Below, piece after piece: positions 1-7,990 of a DNA stretch of 46,813 nucleotides (the stretch's first letter is position 1; every line of letters begins with the position of its first letter). The notes beneath the pieces were generated by a model. The model did not search any database. It worked only from the letters and a program-made list of their open reading frames with translations, and was not told the origin of the DNA. The position numbers and the translations under genes were made by a program. The stretch comes from Arcobacter sp. (GTDB taxonomy: Bacteria; Acidobacteriota; Terriglobia; Bryobacterales; Bryobacteraceae), in contig DYJN01000030.1 of assembly GCA_020723085.1 (NCBI GenBank), forward strand, positions 1 through 46,813, given 5' to 3'.

Positions 1-1383
1 TTCTTCGAGGGCGTCCTGGAGGCTGCTCCAGAAATCCTGGAACGGGAGCGGATTTTCCAGGAGGAGGGCGGAGAGGGAAGCGGCGGCGTCCGTGATGGCG
101 CGGAAGACGGAGGAGCGGAGGCGGAAATCCTGGAGCTGCGCCTCCGAGAGCACGCCGCCCGCCGGGGGCGGGTCAAGCAGCGCAGCGACTGAGGCAAGAC
201 GGTGCGCCCATTCGGCGGGGGTGCAGAGATCTTCAGGCCAGGATCCGAAGGGCGCGAGAACATCCGCGGCGCCGCCGGTGTTCCGCGACAGCGCCTGCAA
301 GCCCTTGAAGGGGAGGTTTTCGAGAGCTTCCAGCCACGTCTTTCCCTGCACGCCGGCGGCGGCGCGGCAGAGGGGATGGCGGAGCAGCGCGAGGGTAGTT
401 TCGCCGTCCCAGGAACTGATGACGGCAGCGGCGAAGCGCTGGAAGAACACGCCCGCGGGCTCCCGGAGCACGAAGCGGCCGAAATAGGCGCGGGAAGGAA
501 TGCCGAGGCGGCCGAAGGCGCGCTCGAGCAGGGCGAGATAGTTCTCCTCGCTGCGGATGATGACGGCCATTTCGCGCCAGGGGCGGCCGTGCTGGCGCTC
601 GTCGAGGATCTGGAGCGCGATCTCTTCGGCCTCGCGCTCGCGCGAGACGGCCTGGATGCGGGCGATATCCGGCTGGGAGCGGCGCACGGGCAGGCGTTCG
701 ATGCGGGCGCCGGAGCGCTCGAGTTCGCCGGCGATGGCAGCGGCGCCGGGCCACTCCGGCAGCGTCAGAGTGAGCTGGGCCTGCCGGCGGAGGGCGCCGA
801 GGAGAGCGAGTTCGGTCTTCGAGAAGAGGGTGAAGCCGTCGAACCAGATGCGGGAGACGCCGGCTCCGTGATCGCGCGCCCGCTCGGCTGCCCGCTGGAG
901 CAGGTCGGCGCGGAGATGCAAGCCGGCGCGGGCGAGAGCCTGCGCGACCGCTTCGAAGAGCGAGCCGAACTGGCGGTCGAAGCGGTGATCGAGGCTCGAA
1001 AGAGAACTCCACTGCAGGGCGCCGCAGCCGGAGTTGGCGAGTTCCTCAATGGCGGAGGCGATGGCGGCGGGCAGTCCGGGGGCGCCGCGCAGGAGCGGAT
1101 ACAGGTCCGGGCGCTGCTCGAGTTCTTCCGCAACGAGGAGGGCGAGGGCGGAGGAATCCGCGATCTTGGCGCCGGGGACGAGGGAAGACGCGAAGCGCGA
1201 CAGCGTGGTGATCCACGAGGGCGGAACGGGCTCGCCGCGGCGGGCGAGCTCGTGCTGGAGGTGCTCCGCCATGGTGGCGGTGGGCACGACGAAGCGCGCC
1301 TCGCCGGAGCGCGCGGCGGCGCAGAACTCCTGAAGCGCCTGGGTGGTCTTGCCGGAGCCGGGGGAGCCGAGCAGCAGCCTCAT
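1..1383 (-). CDS. AddB-type ATP-dependent nuclease/helicase subunit B, N-terminal part (truncated by window edge)
   Basis: The minus-strand frame from ATG 1383 stays open to base 1, giving 461 residues without the C-terminus. A Walker A motif, GSPGSGKT, sits at residues 6-13, where AddB/RexB-type proteins carry it. Around residues 265-310 the text reads like the conserved block of this family (AVIIRSEENYLALLERAFG, then GIPSRAYFGRFVLREPAG). AddB-like proteins work with an AddA helicase-nuclease in processing double-strand ends. They usually end in a PD-(D/E)XK nuclease domain with iron-sulfur cysteines, which would lie left of base 1. The start is well fixed because Walker A begins six residues in. 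It is the last minus-strand gene of a run, 28 bases after the coiled-coil gene. Reading the long plus-strand frame here as a gene is not credible. Confidence 0.82.
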   Translation of the reverse strand, partial: MRLLLGSPGSGKTTQALQEFCAAARSGEARFVVPTATMAEHLQHELARRGEPVPPSWITTLSRFASSLVPGAKIADSSALALLVAEELEQRPDLYPLLRGAPGLPAAIASAIEELANSGCGALQWSSLSSLDHRFDRQFGSLFEAVAQALARAGLHLRADLLQRAAERARDHGAGVSRIWFDGFTLFSKTELALLGALRRQAQLTLTLPEWPGAAAIAGELERSGARIERLPVRRSQPDIARIQAVSREREAEEIALQILDERQHGRPWREMAVIIRSEENYLALLERAFGRLGIPSRAYFGRFVLREPAGVFFQRFAAAVISSWDGETTLALLRHPLCRAAAGVQGKTWLEALENLPFKGLQALSRNTGGAADVLAPFGSWPEDLCTPAEWAHRLASVAALLDPPPAGGVLSEAQLQDFRLRSSVFRAITDAAASLSALLLENPLPFQDFWSSLQDALEE

Positions 1384-1411
1384 GCCGACAGGGTACAACG
1401 GCGGAGGGACG

Positions 1412-2242
1412 TCAACGGGAGGCGAGCTTCCGCATGAGCTGCTGGCTCTGGGAGTTGAGGGTGTTGAGCTGGCGGAGGTCTTCTTCGGCTGCAAGGACGG
1501 CGGTCTGGATGCGGGAGAGGTCGCCGATGGCGGCGGCGGGGTTGTCGCGCTGGGTGTCGAGGCGGACGGAGAGGGCGCGGAGCTGATCGGTGATATCGCG
1601 GTAGCGGCGCTGGAGCGAGGTGAGGGTGTTTTCGCGGCGGCGGTTCAGTTCAATGAGGTCGGCGACGACGGGGGCGAAGGCGCCGGTTCTGAGGCTGAGA
1701 GCCCGGAGTTCCTCGCGGGTCTTGCGGAGGGAGGCGTCGAGCTGGGCGATGCGGTCGTTCTTGACCTTGATCTCGGTTTCCATCGCCTGGATGATGCGGC
1801 GCTGGTGGTCGAGGTCGTCGCCGGCGGCTGATTCAGCGGCGGCGAGGCGCTTGTTCTCCGCGGTGACGCGCTCGAGGGAGGCTTCGAGTTCGGCGATGCG
1901 GTTGCGGGATTCGGTGAGAGCGGACTGGGCTTCGGCGAGGCGGGTCTGAGCGGCTGCGAGCTCGCGGATGGCGGCGAGGCGGCGGGCGTCCTCGGCGGCG
2001 CGGGAGGGGGCGGCGGAAGGGGGCGCGGCGATGCCGCGCTCGGCGAGCTGGCGGCGGAGGGAGTCGTTTTCGAGCAGCAGGGCGTCGGCGCGCTCGCGTT
2101 CTTTGGCGGCTTCGGCTCTGGCGCGGCCGATCTCCTGCTGCAACTGTGCGCGGACCTGCATGCGGGTGCGGAGGAGCCACGCGCCGGCGGCAAGCGAAAG
2201 CCCCAGCAGGACGGACAACGTCACCAAAGCGGGGTTCCGCAT
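1412..2242 (-). CDS. Membrane-anchored coiled-coil protein of unknown function
   Basis: This 276-residue protein has one N-terminal hydrophobic segment (about residues 7-25, preceded by few charges and followed by Arg). From about residue 30 to the end it is almost continuously helical, rich in Ala, Glu, Arg and Gln, with heptad-like spacing of Leu and Ala. The only break is a Pro/Ala/Ser stretch near residues 72-80. The likely topology is a single inner-membrane anchor with a long coiled coil in the periplasm or cytoplasm. No catalytic motif is visible. It lies between the degenerate VWA gene and the AddB-like gene. A TACGAT hexamer at 2250-2255 on the minus strand, seven bases before the ATG, suggests its own promoter, with AddB 28 bases downstream probably cotranscribed. 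I do not recognise the family. Confidence 0.7.
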   Translation of the reverse strand: MRNPALVTLSVLLGLSLAAGAWLLRTRMQVRAQLQQEIGRARAEAAKERERADALLLENDSLRRQLAERGIAAPPSAAPSRAAEDARRLAAIRELAAAQTRLAEAQSALTESRNRIAELEASLERVTAENKRLAAAESAAGDDLDHQRRIIQAMETEIKVKNDRIAQLDASLRKTREELRALSLRTGAFAPVVADLIELNRRRENTLTSLQRRYRDITDQLRALSVRLDTQRDNPAAAIGDLSRIQTAVLAAEEDLRQLNTLNSQSQQLMRKLASR

Positions 2243-2249
2243 ACGCTCA

Positions 2250-2255
2250 ATCGTA
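2250..2255 (-). promoter_or_regulatory. Putative -10 box (TACGAT) for the coiled-coil gene
   Basis: TACGAT on the minus strand ends seven bases before the ATG at 2242. No clear -35 was seen. The short distance predicts a leaderless or nearly leaderless transcript, as at several other starts in this window. Confidence 0.35.
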
Positions 2256-2293
2256 ACCGAACGGAAGGGCGGCGGGGGCAGCGCGGGAGGGGA

Positions 2294-3226
2294 TCAGTCA
2301 TGGCTCCATGCTTTCGCCGTGAAGCGGGTGCGGTATTGCCAATCGGCGCCGGGGGCGGAGAGCTGGAGGGTGGCGTTTTTCGGGAGCCTTTCGGGCAGAC
2401 GGAGACAGATGGAGTACATGGAGCGGATGCGCTCAAAGGCGGCGGCGACTGCGCCGGGGATTTCGGTGAGATTCCGGCAGAACCAGGCCTGGCCGCCGGT
2501 GGCCTCGACGATCTGCTGGAGCCCGGTCTGATAAGCCTCGTTGAGGCGGTCGCGGAGGAAGGCCAGATGGACGGCGAAGACGGGGGCGTCGCTGGGGGAG
2601 AGGGCGGCGGCGAGGCGGGCGGACTTTTCGCGGATGAGGGCATCGGGGAAGCGGCGGGAGAGGTCGCGGGTGTCGCTGTAATTGATGACGGGGTTGGTGA
2701 AGTCTTCGCGGTAGTTGCCGACTTCGGAGTCGGTGAGGTAGAGGACGGCGGAGCGGACAGGGGCCTTGCGGGCGAGCGCGGAGGCGAGGCGGGCGGCGGG
2801 ATCGACGGTTTCGAGGAAGCCCGCCCGGCCCGTGGTGGGGGCGTTCTGAATGGCCGCGATGGCGGCGGCCCGATCCGGGGAGGGATCGGCGAGCACGTTC
2901 AAGCCGTCCTGGGCGCTGAGCACGCCGGCCCATACATTGGAGGGGAGGGGCTCGATGGCGGCGGCGGCGGCATCGCGGGCGGCGCCGATGCGGGTGATGT
3001 CTTCGACCATGTCGAGGACGAGAAGCAGGATGAGGCCGTCCTCGGGAGAGAGGATTCTTTCGATGGCGGCCTGCCGGCCTTCCACGGTGGCTTCGAGGCC
3101 GCCGGCGGACCCGCTGGCGAGCCACGCAGCGATGCGCCTCCGGCGGCCGCGCGGCGGCGCGGAGGGCCTGGCCGGGGCGGCAGTCACGGCGGAGGCGAGC
3201 AGGAGCAGGTGAAGGCGGCGCGTCAT
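2294..3226 (-). CDS. Secreted VWA-like protein with degenerate metal site
   Basis: 310 residues from ATG 3226. The start is chosen because the hydrophobic signal-like segment (MTRRLHLLLLASAVTAAPA) begins there and because the ATG overlaps the TGA of the upstream barrel gene by one base (TGATG). A frame upstream stays open but is only antisense-like sequence. A VWA-type fold is suggested by a hydrophobic strand leading to Asp72, by a TTGRAGFLE stretch in the position of the second metal loop, and by LYLTDSEVG in the position of the third. The canonical first loop DxSxS reads D-M-V-E-D at 72-76, so both serines are missing and classical Mg-dependent ligand binding is doubtful. Known VWFA-related acidobacterial proteins are secreted and of unknown role. 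Coupling to the outer-membrane barrel suggests a shared envelope function. Confidence 0.68.
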   Translation of the reverse strand: MTRRLHLLLLASAVTAAPARPSAPPRGRRRRIAAWLASGSAGGLEATVEGRQAAIERILSPEDGLILLLVLDMVEDITRIGAARDAAAAAIEPLPSNVWAGVLSAQDGLNVLADPSPDRAAAIAAIQNAPTTGRAGFLETVDPAARLASALARKAPVRSAVLYLTDSEVGNYREDFTNPVINYSDTRDLSRRFPDALIREKSARLAAALSPSDAPVFAVHLAFLRDRLNEAYQTGLQQIVEATGGQAWFCRNLTEIPGAVAAAFERIRSMYSICLRLPERLPKNATLQLSAPGADWQYRTRFTAKAWSHD

Positions 3227-6024
3227 CAGAAGCTGAACCTCAGGCCGAGCTGAACGACGCGGCCGCCGCGCGAGCCGATGATGCGGCCGGCGTTGACGTT
3301 GGGCGCGGAAGCCGGGCCGATGACGACGTCGGGATCGGTCCAGTTGGCGTGGTTGAGCCAGTTGAAGCCGGAAGCCGTGAATTCGACCGACCGCTCCTGA
3401 TCGATGGGGAAGCGCTTGGAGACGGAGAGGTCGTGGTTCTGCGAGGTGGGGCCGCGGAGGAAGGGGTGAGTGCGCGGACCCGAGCCCATTTCGAAGTCGG
3501 GCGGGTGGGAGAAGGCGGCGGGGTTGAACCAGAGTTCGGGGGAGGGGTTGGGGACGCGAGGGGCAGCGCCGGGGACGGGGTTGACGCGGACGGTCTGAAG
3601 GACGCCGCCGGTGTTGTTGAACTGGGCGCGCAGTGCGAGAGGTTCGCCGGAGGCGACGGTGGAGATGGCGGAGATGGACCAGTTGCCGGCGAGATAGCCG
3701 CGCCAATCGGAGTAGTTCAGCAGCGGCTTGCCGGCGCCGAGGGGGAGTTCGTACATGCAGGAGAAGGAGAGCCGGTGGGGGTTGTTCCAGGCGGTGAGGG
3801 CCCATTCGTTTTTGCGGTTGAACTGATCCTGGCGGCCGTATGGACCGGAGTGGTCGTCGAACTGGCGCGAGTATTCGTAGGAGGCGCTTAGAGAGAGGCC
3901 CTGGCCGGTGCGCTTTTCGGCGCGCAGGGAGACTGCATCGCGGCGGTAGCGGCCGCCGGGCCACTGGGAGAAGACATCGATTTCGAAGAACTGGGGGTAA
4001 GGCCGAAGGGCGCGGTTGAGGGCGAGGTCGTTGAGCTGCTCGCGCAACGAGAGGTAATCAGGGTGGACGGCGTTGAGGCGGACGGCGCTGTTGCCGATGA
4101 AGAGATCGCGGCCCCAGGAGACGCCGAGGGCGCCGGTGAGGACGATGCCTCCAGAGACCTGGCGTTCGTAGCTGATGCCGGCGGACTGGTAGCGGGGGAG
4201 GCGGCCGGAGGAGTCGAGGACGTTGGCATCGGTATCGTTGGCGGCGTCGGCGGAGAGATCGGGGACGGGGCGGGGCGGGGGCGGCATTCCGCCGCTGAGG
4301 CGGAAGGCAGGTTCGAGGAAGGGATTGGGGGAGGAAAAATACGGATGGCCGGTGAAGCCGCGCGTGCCCCACTGGCCGTTGTAGATGGGGTAGCCCTGGT
4401 AGCTCATGCCGTAGGAGAGCCGCAGCACGGACTGGCGGTTGCCGCGGGGGTTCCAGGCGAGGGAGAAGTATGGCTGCGGCTTGACGGCGGAGGGCTGGAA
4501 GGCGCGGCCAAAGCCGCCGCGGTTGGCGAAGACGAGCGCGCCGGGGCGTCCGTTGGAGGGGTTGGGGACGCGCAGGTCGACGATGCTCTGGCGGTCGTAG
4601 CGCTCGACGCGGGGCGTGGCGGCGAGCAGGCTGAGTCCGAAGGAGAGCGTGAGGTCCGGCTTCAGCTCCCAGACGTCCTGGACGGCGTTGGTCCAGGTCC
4701 AGTTGCGGAAGTAGGAGGGGGAGGGGACCAGAGCGAGGTCGGCCTGTTCGGGACCGCCGAGGAGGAAGGAGGCGAAGGCGAGTCCGGTGTTGACGATGCC
4801 GGGGAGGCTCGAGTAGCGCCAGTGGAAGAAGTAGGCGCCGGAGGGGGCGTAGGGGAGGAAGGTGTTGACCTGGGTGCGGGAGAACTGGCTCGAGAAGCGC
4901 AGACTGTGCCGTCCGCGCTTGTGGGAGAGGGCCTCGGTGAAGGTGAAGACATTGCGCGCGGTGCGGCCGGATGGAGTGAGGCGGCCCATGTCGAGGTAGT
5001 TGGCTATGTCGAAGCGGGGGAAGCTCGAGTCCTCGACGCCGCGGAGGCCGAGCCGGGAGGGCCAGCCGGACTGGCCGGAAACATTTTCCGAGATACTTGT
5101 TTGGGCCTCGACGGAGGCGGTGTTGACGGTCTGCGGGGAGAGGGTGAGGATGTGCTCGACGGCTCCGCGGCGGTTGGTGAATTCGCGGTCGGCGGGGGCG
5201 GAGTCGGCGGGTCCGTCGATGAGCCGGGCGGAACCGCTGAGGCCGTTGGTGAAGGAGTACGAGACCGAGAGACGGTGTTTCTCGAGGAAGGTGTGATCGA
5301 GGCGGGCGATCATGCCATCGGCGGTGTTGGTCTCCGGGGAGACGATGAAGTAGTTGTTGCGGAAGAAGGGGCCGGCGCTGGCGTTCGGCAGGGGGTAGTA
5401 CTGGAGGGCGCCGAGGGCGACCGGGTCGATGCGGGAATCGGGGATGCGGTTGGAGGGGAAGGGATCCTTGATGAACTCGAGGTTGTCCTGCGAGACTGGC
5501 TGCGAGGGGTTGTACAGCGGGTTGGGGCGGACGGTGGAGGGGTCGAAGATGGGGAGGGGAGCGCCGGAGCCATCGACGGTGAGGCTGAAGTCGCCGCGGC
5601 GTTCGGGCTCGATGGGGACGGTGCGGAGATAGCTGCGGGAGATGCGCTCGCGGACTCCTTCGTAGTTGAGGGAGAAGAAGGTGCGGCGTCCGCCGTCGTA
5701 GAGTTTCGGGATGCGGACGGGGCCGCTGACGCTGAAGCCGAACTGGTTGCGGCGGAGGAGGTTCTTCTGGCCGCCCCGCTGGCGGATTTCATGAGGGACG
5801 GCGTCGAGGATGTCGTTGCGGAGGTTGTGATAGAGGCGGCCGTGGTACGCGCCGCGTCCGGCGCCGGGCGCGCGGGCGGCGCGGCGGGGGCTGCCGGGGC
5901 GCAGGCCCATTTCGCGGGTCAGCCGCCGGAATTCCTCGGCTGCCTGCTCGAGCGGCGGGAGCTTCGGGGCCTGTCCGCGCGCGAGGGCGGAGGCCAGAAT
6001 CAGGGCGATGAGGGATCTCCGCAT
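3226..6024 (-). CDS. Oar-like TonB-dependent receptor-type outer-membrane barrel, shortened N-terminus
   Basis: 932 residues from ATG 6024, which opens a clear signal peptide (MRRSLIALILASALARGQA). Residues from about 90 on match the Oar/TonB-like barrels common in Acidobacteriota: NQFGFSVSGPV, then a strand pattern with FFSLNYEGVRER, many aromatic-flanked strands, and a final strand ending in Phe (LGLRFSF), the usual BAM signal. Such proteins normally start with a carboxypeptidase regulatory-like domain and a plug domain and run to about 1,100 residues. Here only about 60 residues of Arg/Gly-rich linker lie between signal peptide and barrel, so both domains seem absent. Substrate unknown. 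A TACACT box 13 bases upstream is divergent from the lpxD promoter. The downstream VWA-like gene overlaps the stop by one base. Confidence 0.82.
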   Translation of the reverse strand: MRRSLIALILASALARGQAPKLPPLEQAAEEFRRLTREMGLRPGSPRRAARAPGAGRGAYHGRLYHNLRNDILDAVPHEIRQRGGQKNLLRRNQFGFSVSGPVRIPKLYDGGRRTFFSLNYEGVRERISRSYLRTVPIEPERRGDFSLTVDGSGAPLPIFDPSTVRPNPLYNPSQPVSQDNLEFIKDPFPSNRIPDSRIDPVALGALQYYPLPNASAGPFFRNNYFIVSPETNTADGMIARLDHTFLEKHRLSVSYSFTNGLSGSARLIDGPADSAPADREFTNRRGAVEHILTLSPQTVNTASVEAQTSISENVSGQSGWPSRLGLRGVEDSSFPRFDIANYLDMGRLTPSGRTARNVFTFTEALSHKRGRHSLRFSSQFSRTQVNTFLPYAPSGAYFFHWRYSSLPGIVNTGLAFASFLLGGPEQADLALVPSPSYFRNWTWTNAVQDVWELKPDLTLSFGLSLLAATPRVERYDRQSIVDLRVPNPSNGRPGALVFANRGGFGRAFQPSAVKPQPYFSLAWNPRGNRQSVLRLSYGMSYQGYPIYNGQWGTRGFTGHPYFSSPNPFLEPAFRLSGGMPPPPRPVPDLSADAANDTDANVLDSSGRLPRYQSAGISYERQVSGGIVLTGALGVSWGRDLFIGNSAVRLNAVHPDYLSLREQLNDLALNRALRPYPQFFEIDVFSQWPGGRYRRDAVSLRAEKRTGQGLSLSASYEYSRQFDDHSGPYGRQDQFNRKNEWALTAWNNPHRLSFSCMYELPLGAGKPLLNYSDWRGYLAGNWSISAISTVASGEPLALRAQFNNTGGVLQTVRVNPVPGAAPRVPNPSPELWFNPAAFSHPPDFEMGSGPRTHPFLRGPTSQNHDLSVSKRFPIDQERSVEFTASGFNWLNHANWTDPDVVIGPASAPNVNAGRIIGSRGGRVVQLGLRFSF

Positions 6025-6037
6025 CCGCGTTTCTTCC

Positions 6038-6043
6038 AGTGTA
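6038..6043 (-). promoter_or_regulatory. Putative -10 box (TACACT) for the outer-membrane barrel gene
   Basis: TACACT on the minus strand, 13 bases before ATG 6024, in the context gcTACACTgga. The same ten bases occur before cyaY at 16221-16230 on the plus strand. It is separated by 43 bases from the divergent lpxD -10 box. Confidence 0.4.
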
Positions 6044-6086
6044 GCGTTCAGCCGCGGCGGAGCGACGCGGCGGCGGGGGAGTGCGC

Positions 6087-6092
6087 TATGCT
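6087..6092 (+). promoter_or_regulatory. Putative -10 box (TATGCT) for lpxD
   Basis: TATGCT lies eight bases before the ATG at 6101, with TG-type bases (TGCGC) just upstream. The spacing predicts a start of transcription at or next to the start codon. Confidence 0.4.
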
Positions 6093-6100
6093 GGCCGCAA

Positions 6101-7153
6101 ATGCGGCTGAAAGAACTGGCAGAGCGGCTTGGCTGCGAGCTGCGCGAGACGCGCGCCGGCGACGGCGAGAAAGAGATCACGGGCGTAGCCGGGATGGAGC
6201 ATGCGGGACCGGGCGAGATCACCTTCCTGGCCAATCCGAAGTACGCGCACAAGGTGAAGGGCACGCGAGCGGGGGCGATCATTGTGCCGGAGGCGGCGGC
6301 GGGCGGGCTGCACATCCCGGCGCTGGCGAGCGAGAACCCGTATCTGGACTTCGCGCGGGCGCTGGAGCTGTTTTATCAGCCGCCGGCGCCGAAGCCGGGC
6401 ATCCATCCGGCGGCGGCAGTGGCGGAGACGGCGGAGATCGGGGAGGGCGTGTCGATCGGCGCGTATGCGGTGATCGGGGAGCGGGTGAAGATCGGGCGGG
6501 GGACGGTGATCCATCCGCTGGTGGTGGTGTACGAGGGGGCGGAGATCGGCGAGGACTGCGTGCTGCACGCGCACAGCGCGGTGCGCGAGTACTGCCGGCT
6601 GGGCAACCGGGTGATTCTGCAGAACGGGGTGGTGATCGGGGGCGACGGGTTCGGTTTCGCGAAGAAGAAGGACGGGACGCACTACAAGATTGTGCAATCG
6701 GGTCCGGCGGTGCTGGAGGACGACGTGGAGGTGCAGACGCTGAGCTCGGTGGACCGGGCGACGGTGGGCGAGACGCGGGTGAAGCGGGGGGCGAAGATCG
6801 ATTCGCTGGTGCAGGTAGGGCACGCGTGCGTGGTGGGGGAGGACAACATCATTTGCGCGCAGACAGGCCTGGCGGGATCGAGCGTGCTGGGCAGGAACGT
6901 GCTGCTCGCGGGACAGGCGGGCGTGTCGGGGCATCTGACGATCCATGACGACGTGATTGTTTACGCGCAGAGCGGAATCGGCGGCGACGTGGCAGCGGGG
7001 AGCGTGGTGTCGGGCTCCCCGGCGTTCGACGCGGCGCAGTGGCGGCGGGCTGTGACGGCGTTCCCGCGGCTGCCGGAGCTGCTGAAAACGGTGAGAGAAT
7101 TGGAAAAGCGCATTGCGGCGCTGGAAAGCCGGCCTGGAAAGGACGCGGAATGA
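6101..7153 (+). CDS. lpxD: UDP-3-O-(3-hydroxyacyl)glucosamine N-acyltransferase
   Basis: 350 residues. LpxD transfers a 3-hydroxyacyl chain from acyl carrier protein to the 2-amino group of UDP-3-O-acylglucosamine, the third committed step of lipid A synthesis, in the cytoplasm. The N-terminal uridine-binding domain carries ITGVAGMEHAGPGEITFLAN (about residues 26-45). The middle is a left-handed beta helix of hexapeptide repeats (for example IGEGVSIGAYAVIGE). The signature GGDGFGF stands near residue 185, and the loop VQVGHACVVGEDN contains the conserved catalytic-type His. The tail has the short helical hairpin used for trimer and ACP contacts. The start at 6101 fits the family and a TATGCT box just upstream; a longer frame begins earlier but adds unrelated residues. 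Its TGA overlaps the ATG of the next gene. Confidence 0.96.
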   Translation: MRLKELAERLGCELRETRAGDGEKEITGVAGMEHAGPGEITFLANPKYAHKVKGTRAGAIIVPEAAAGGLHIPALASENPYLDFARALELFYQPPAPKPGIHPAAAVAETAEIGEGVSIGAYAVIGERVKIGRGTVIHPLVVVYEGAEIGEDCVLHAHSAVREYCRLGNRVILQNGVVIGGDGFGFAKKKDGTHYKIVQSGPAVLEDDVEVQTLSSVDRATVGETRVKRGAKIDSLVQVGHACVVGEDNIICAQTGLAGSSVLGRNVLLAGQAGVSGHLTIHDDVIVYAQSGIGGDVAAGSVVSGSPAFDAAQWRRAVTAFPRLPELLKTVRELEKRIAALESRPGKDAE

Positions 7154-7938
7154 AGAAAAGCCGTCACATGAACCGCGCGCCTCTGGCGTATAAGAACGAG
7201 GCGTTTCTGGATAGCTGGAATGGCCGGGCGATCCGGATTCTGGCGGAATACCTGGAGCCGCTGGACCGGTTCAGCCGGGAGAAGATCCGGGACACGGTGG
7301 TGTTTTTCGGCTCGGCGCGGATCACGGAAGAGGGTCCGATGGAGCGGTATTATCAGGAGGCGAGGGAGTTTGCGCGGCTGATCACGCAGTGGTCGAACGC
7401 GCTGGAGCCGCCGACGCGGCGGTTTGTGGTGTGCACGGGGGGCGGACCGGGGATCATGGAAGCGGCCAACCGGGGGGCGCGGGACGCGGGCGGCAAGTCG
7501 ATCGGGCTGAACATCGCGCTGCCGCACGAGCAGTATCCGAATCCGTACATTTCGCCGGAATTGAATTTTGAATTCAACTACTTTTTCATGCGGAAATTCT
7601 GGTTCGCATATCTGGCGAAGGCGCTGATCGTATTTCCGGGCGGGTTCGGGACGCTGGACGAGCTGACGGAGCTGCTGACGCTGGCGCAGACGCAGAAGCT
7701 CGAGAAGAAGATCATGATCATGCTGTACGGGGAGGACTACTGGAGGGAGATCATCAACTTCGACGCTCTGGCGCGGCACGGGATGATCAGCCCGGAGGAC
7801 GTGGGGCTGATGGACTTTGTCGACGACGTGCACACGGCGCTCGATCATCTGAAAACGTTCCTGACGGAGAATTACCTGCAGCCGGAGCAGATCCGGGCGG
7901 CGGAAGAGATGCCGGACATAGCCAAGTCGCGGCTGTAG
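7150..7938 (+). CDS. LOG-family Rossmann-fold nucleotide hydrolase-like protein
   Basis: 262 residues from ATG 7150, which overlaps the lpxD stop by four bases and is preceded by GGAAAGGA at 7136-7143. ATG 7168 is an alternative. Two diagnostic motifs are clear: GGGPGIMEAANRGA (about residues 97-110) and PGGFGTLDE (about residues 160-168), the nucleotide-phosphoribosyl binding loops of the LOG/YgdH superfamily, often misnamed lysine decarboxylase. Characterised LOG proteins release a base from nucleoside 5'-monophosphates. The bacterial role of the longer members (about 260 residues or more) is less certain. It is translationally coupled to lpxD, but no functional link to lipid A is known to me. 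Confidence 0.88.
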   Translation: MKKSRHMNRAPLAYKNEAFLDSWNGRAIRILAEYLEPLDRFSREKIRDTVVFFGSARITEEGPMERYYQEAREFARLITQWSNALEPPTRRFVVCTGGGPGIMEAANRGARDAGGKSIGLNIALPHEQYPNPYISPELNFEFNYFFMRKFWFAYLAKALIVFPGGFGTLDELTELLTLAQTQKLEKKIMIMLYGEDYWREIINFDALARHGMISPEDVGLMDFVDDVHTALDHLKTFLTENYLQPEQIRAAEEMPDIAKSRL

Positions 7939-7976
7939 ATCGGCGGCGGCAGTGGCGGCGGCTGCGGGCAAGCAGG

Positions 7977-7982
7977 TACGCT
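7977..7982 (+). promoter_or_regulatory. Putative -10 box (TACGCT) for the SpoIIE-type phosphatase gene
   Basis: TACGCT ends eight bases before ATG 7991, the same spacing as the lpxD box. It suggests a separate transcript starting after the LOG gene. Confidence 0.35.
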
Positions 7983-7990
7983 GAATCGAA

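Noticed and set aside
202-1437. A 411-codon plus-strand frame opposite the AddB-like gene
   Set aside because: Same antisense effect. The minus strand gives Walker A and AddB-family blocks.
4063-6948. A 961-codon plus-strand open frame opposite the outer-membrane barrel gene and running into lpxD
   Set aside because: It is Gly/Ala/Glu/Val repeats with no domain text. High GC and G/C at third positions remove stop codons from the antisense frame. The minus-strand gene has a signal peptide and barrel features.
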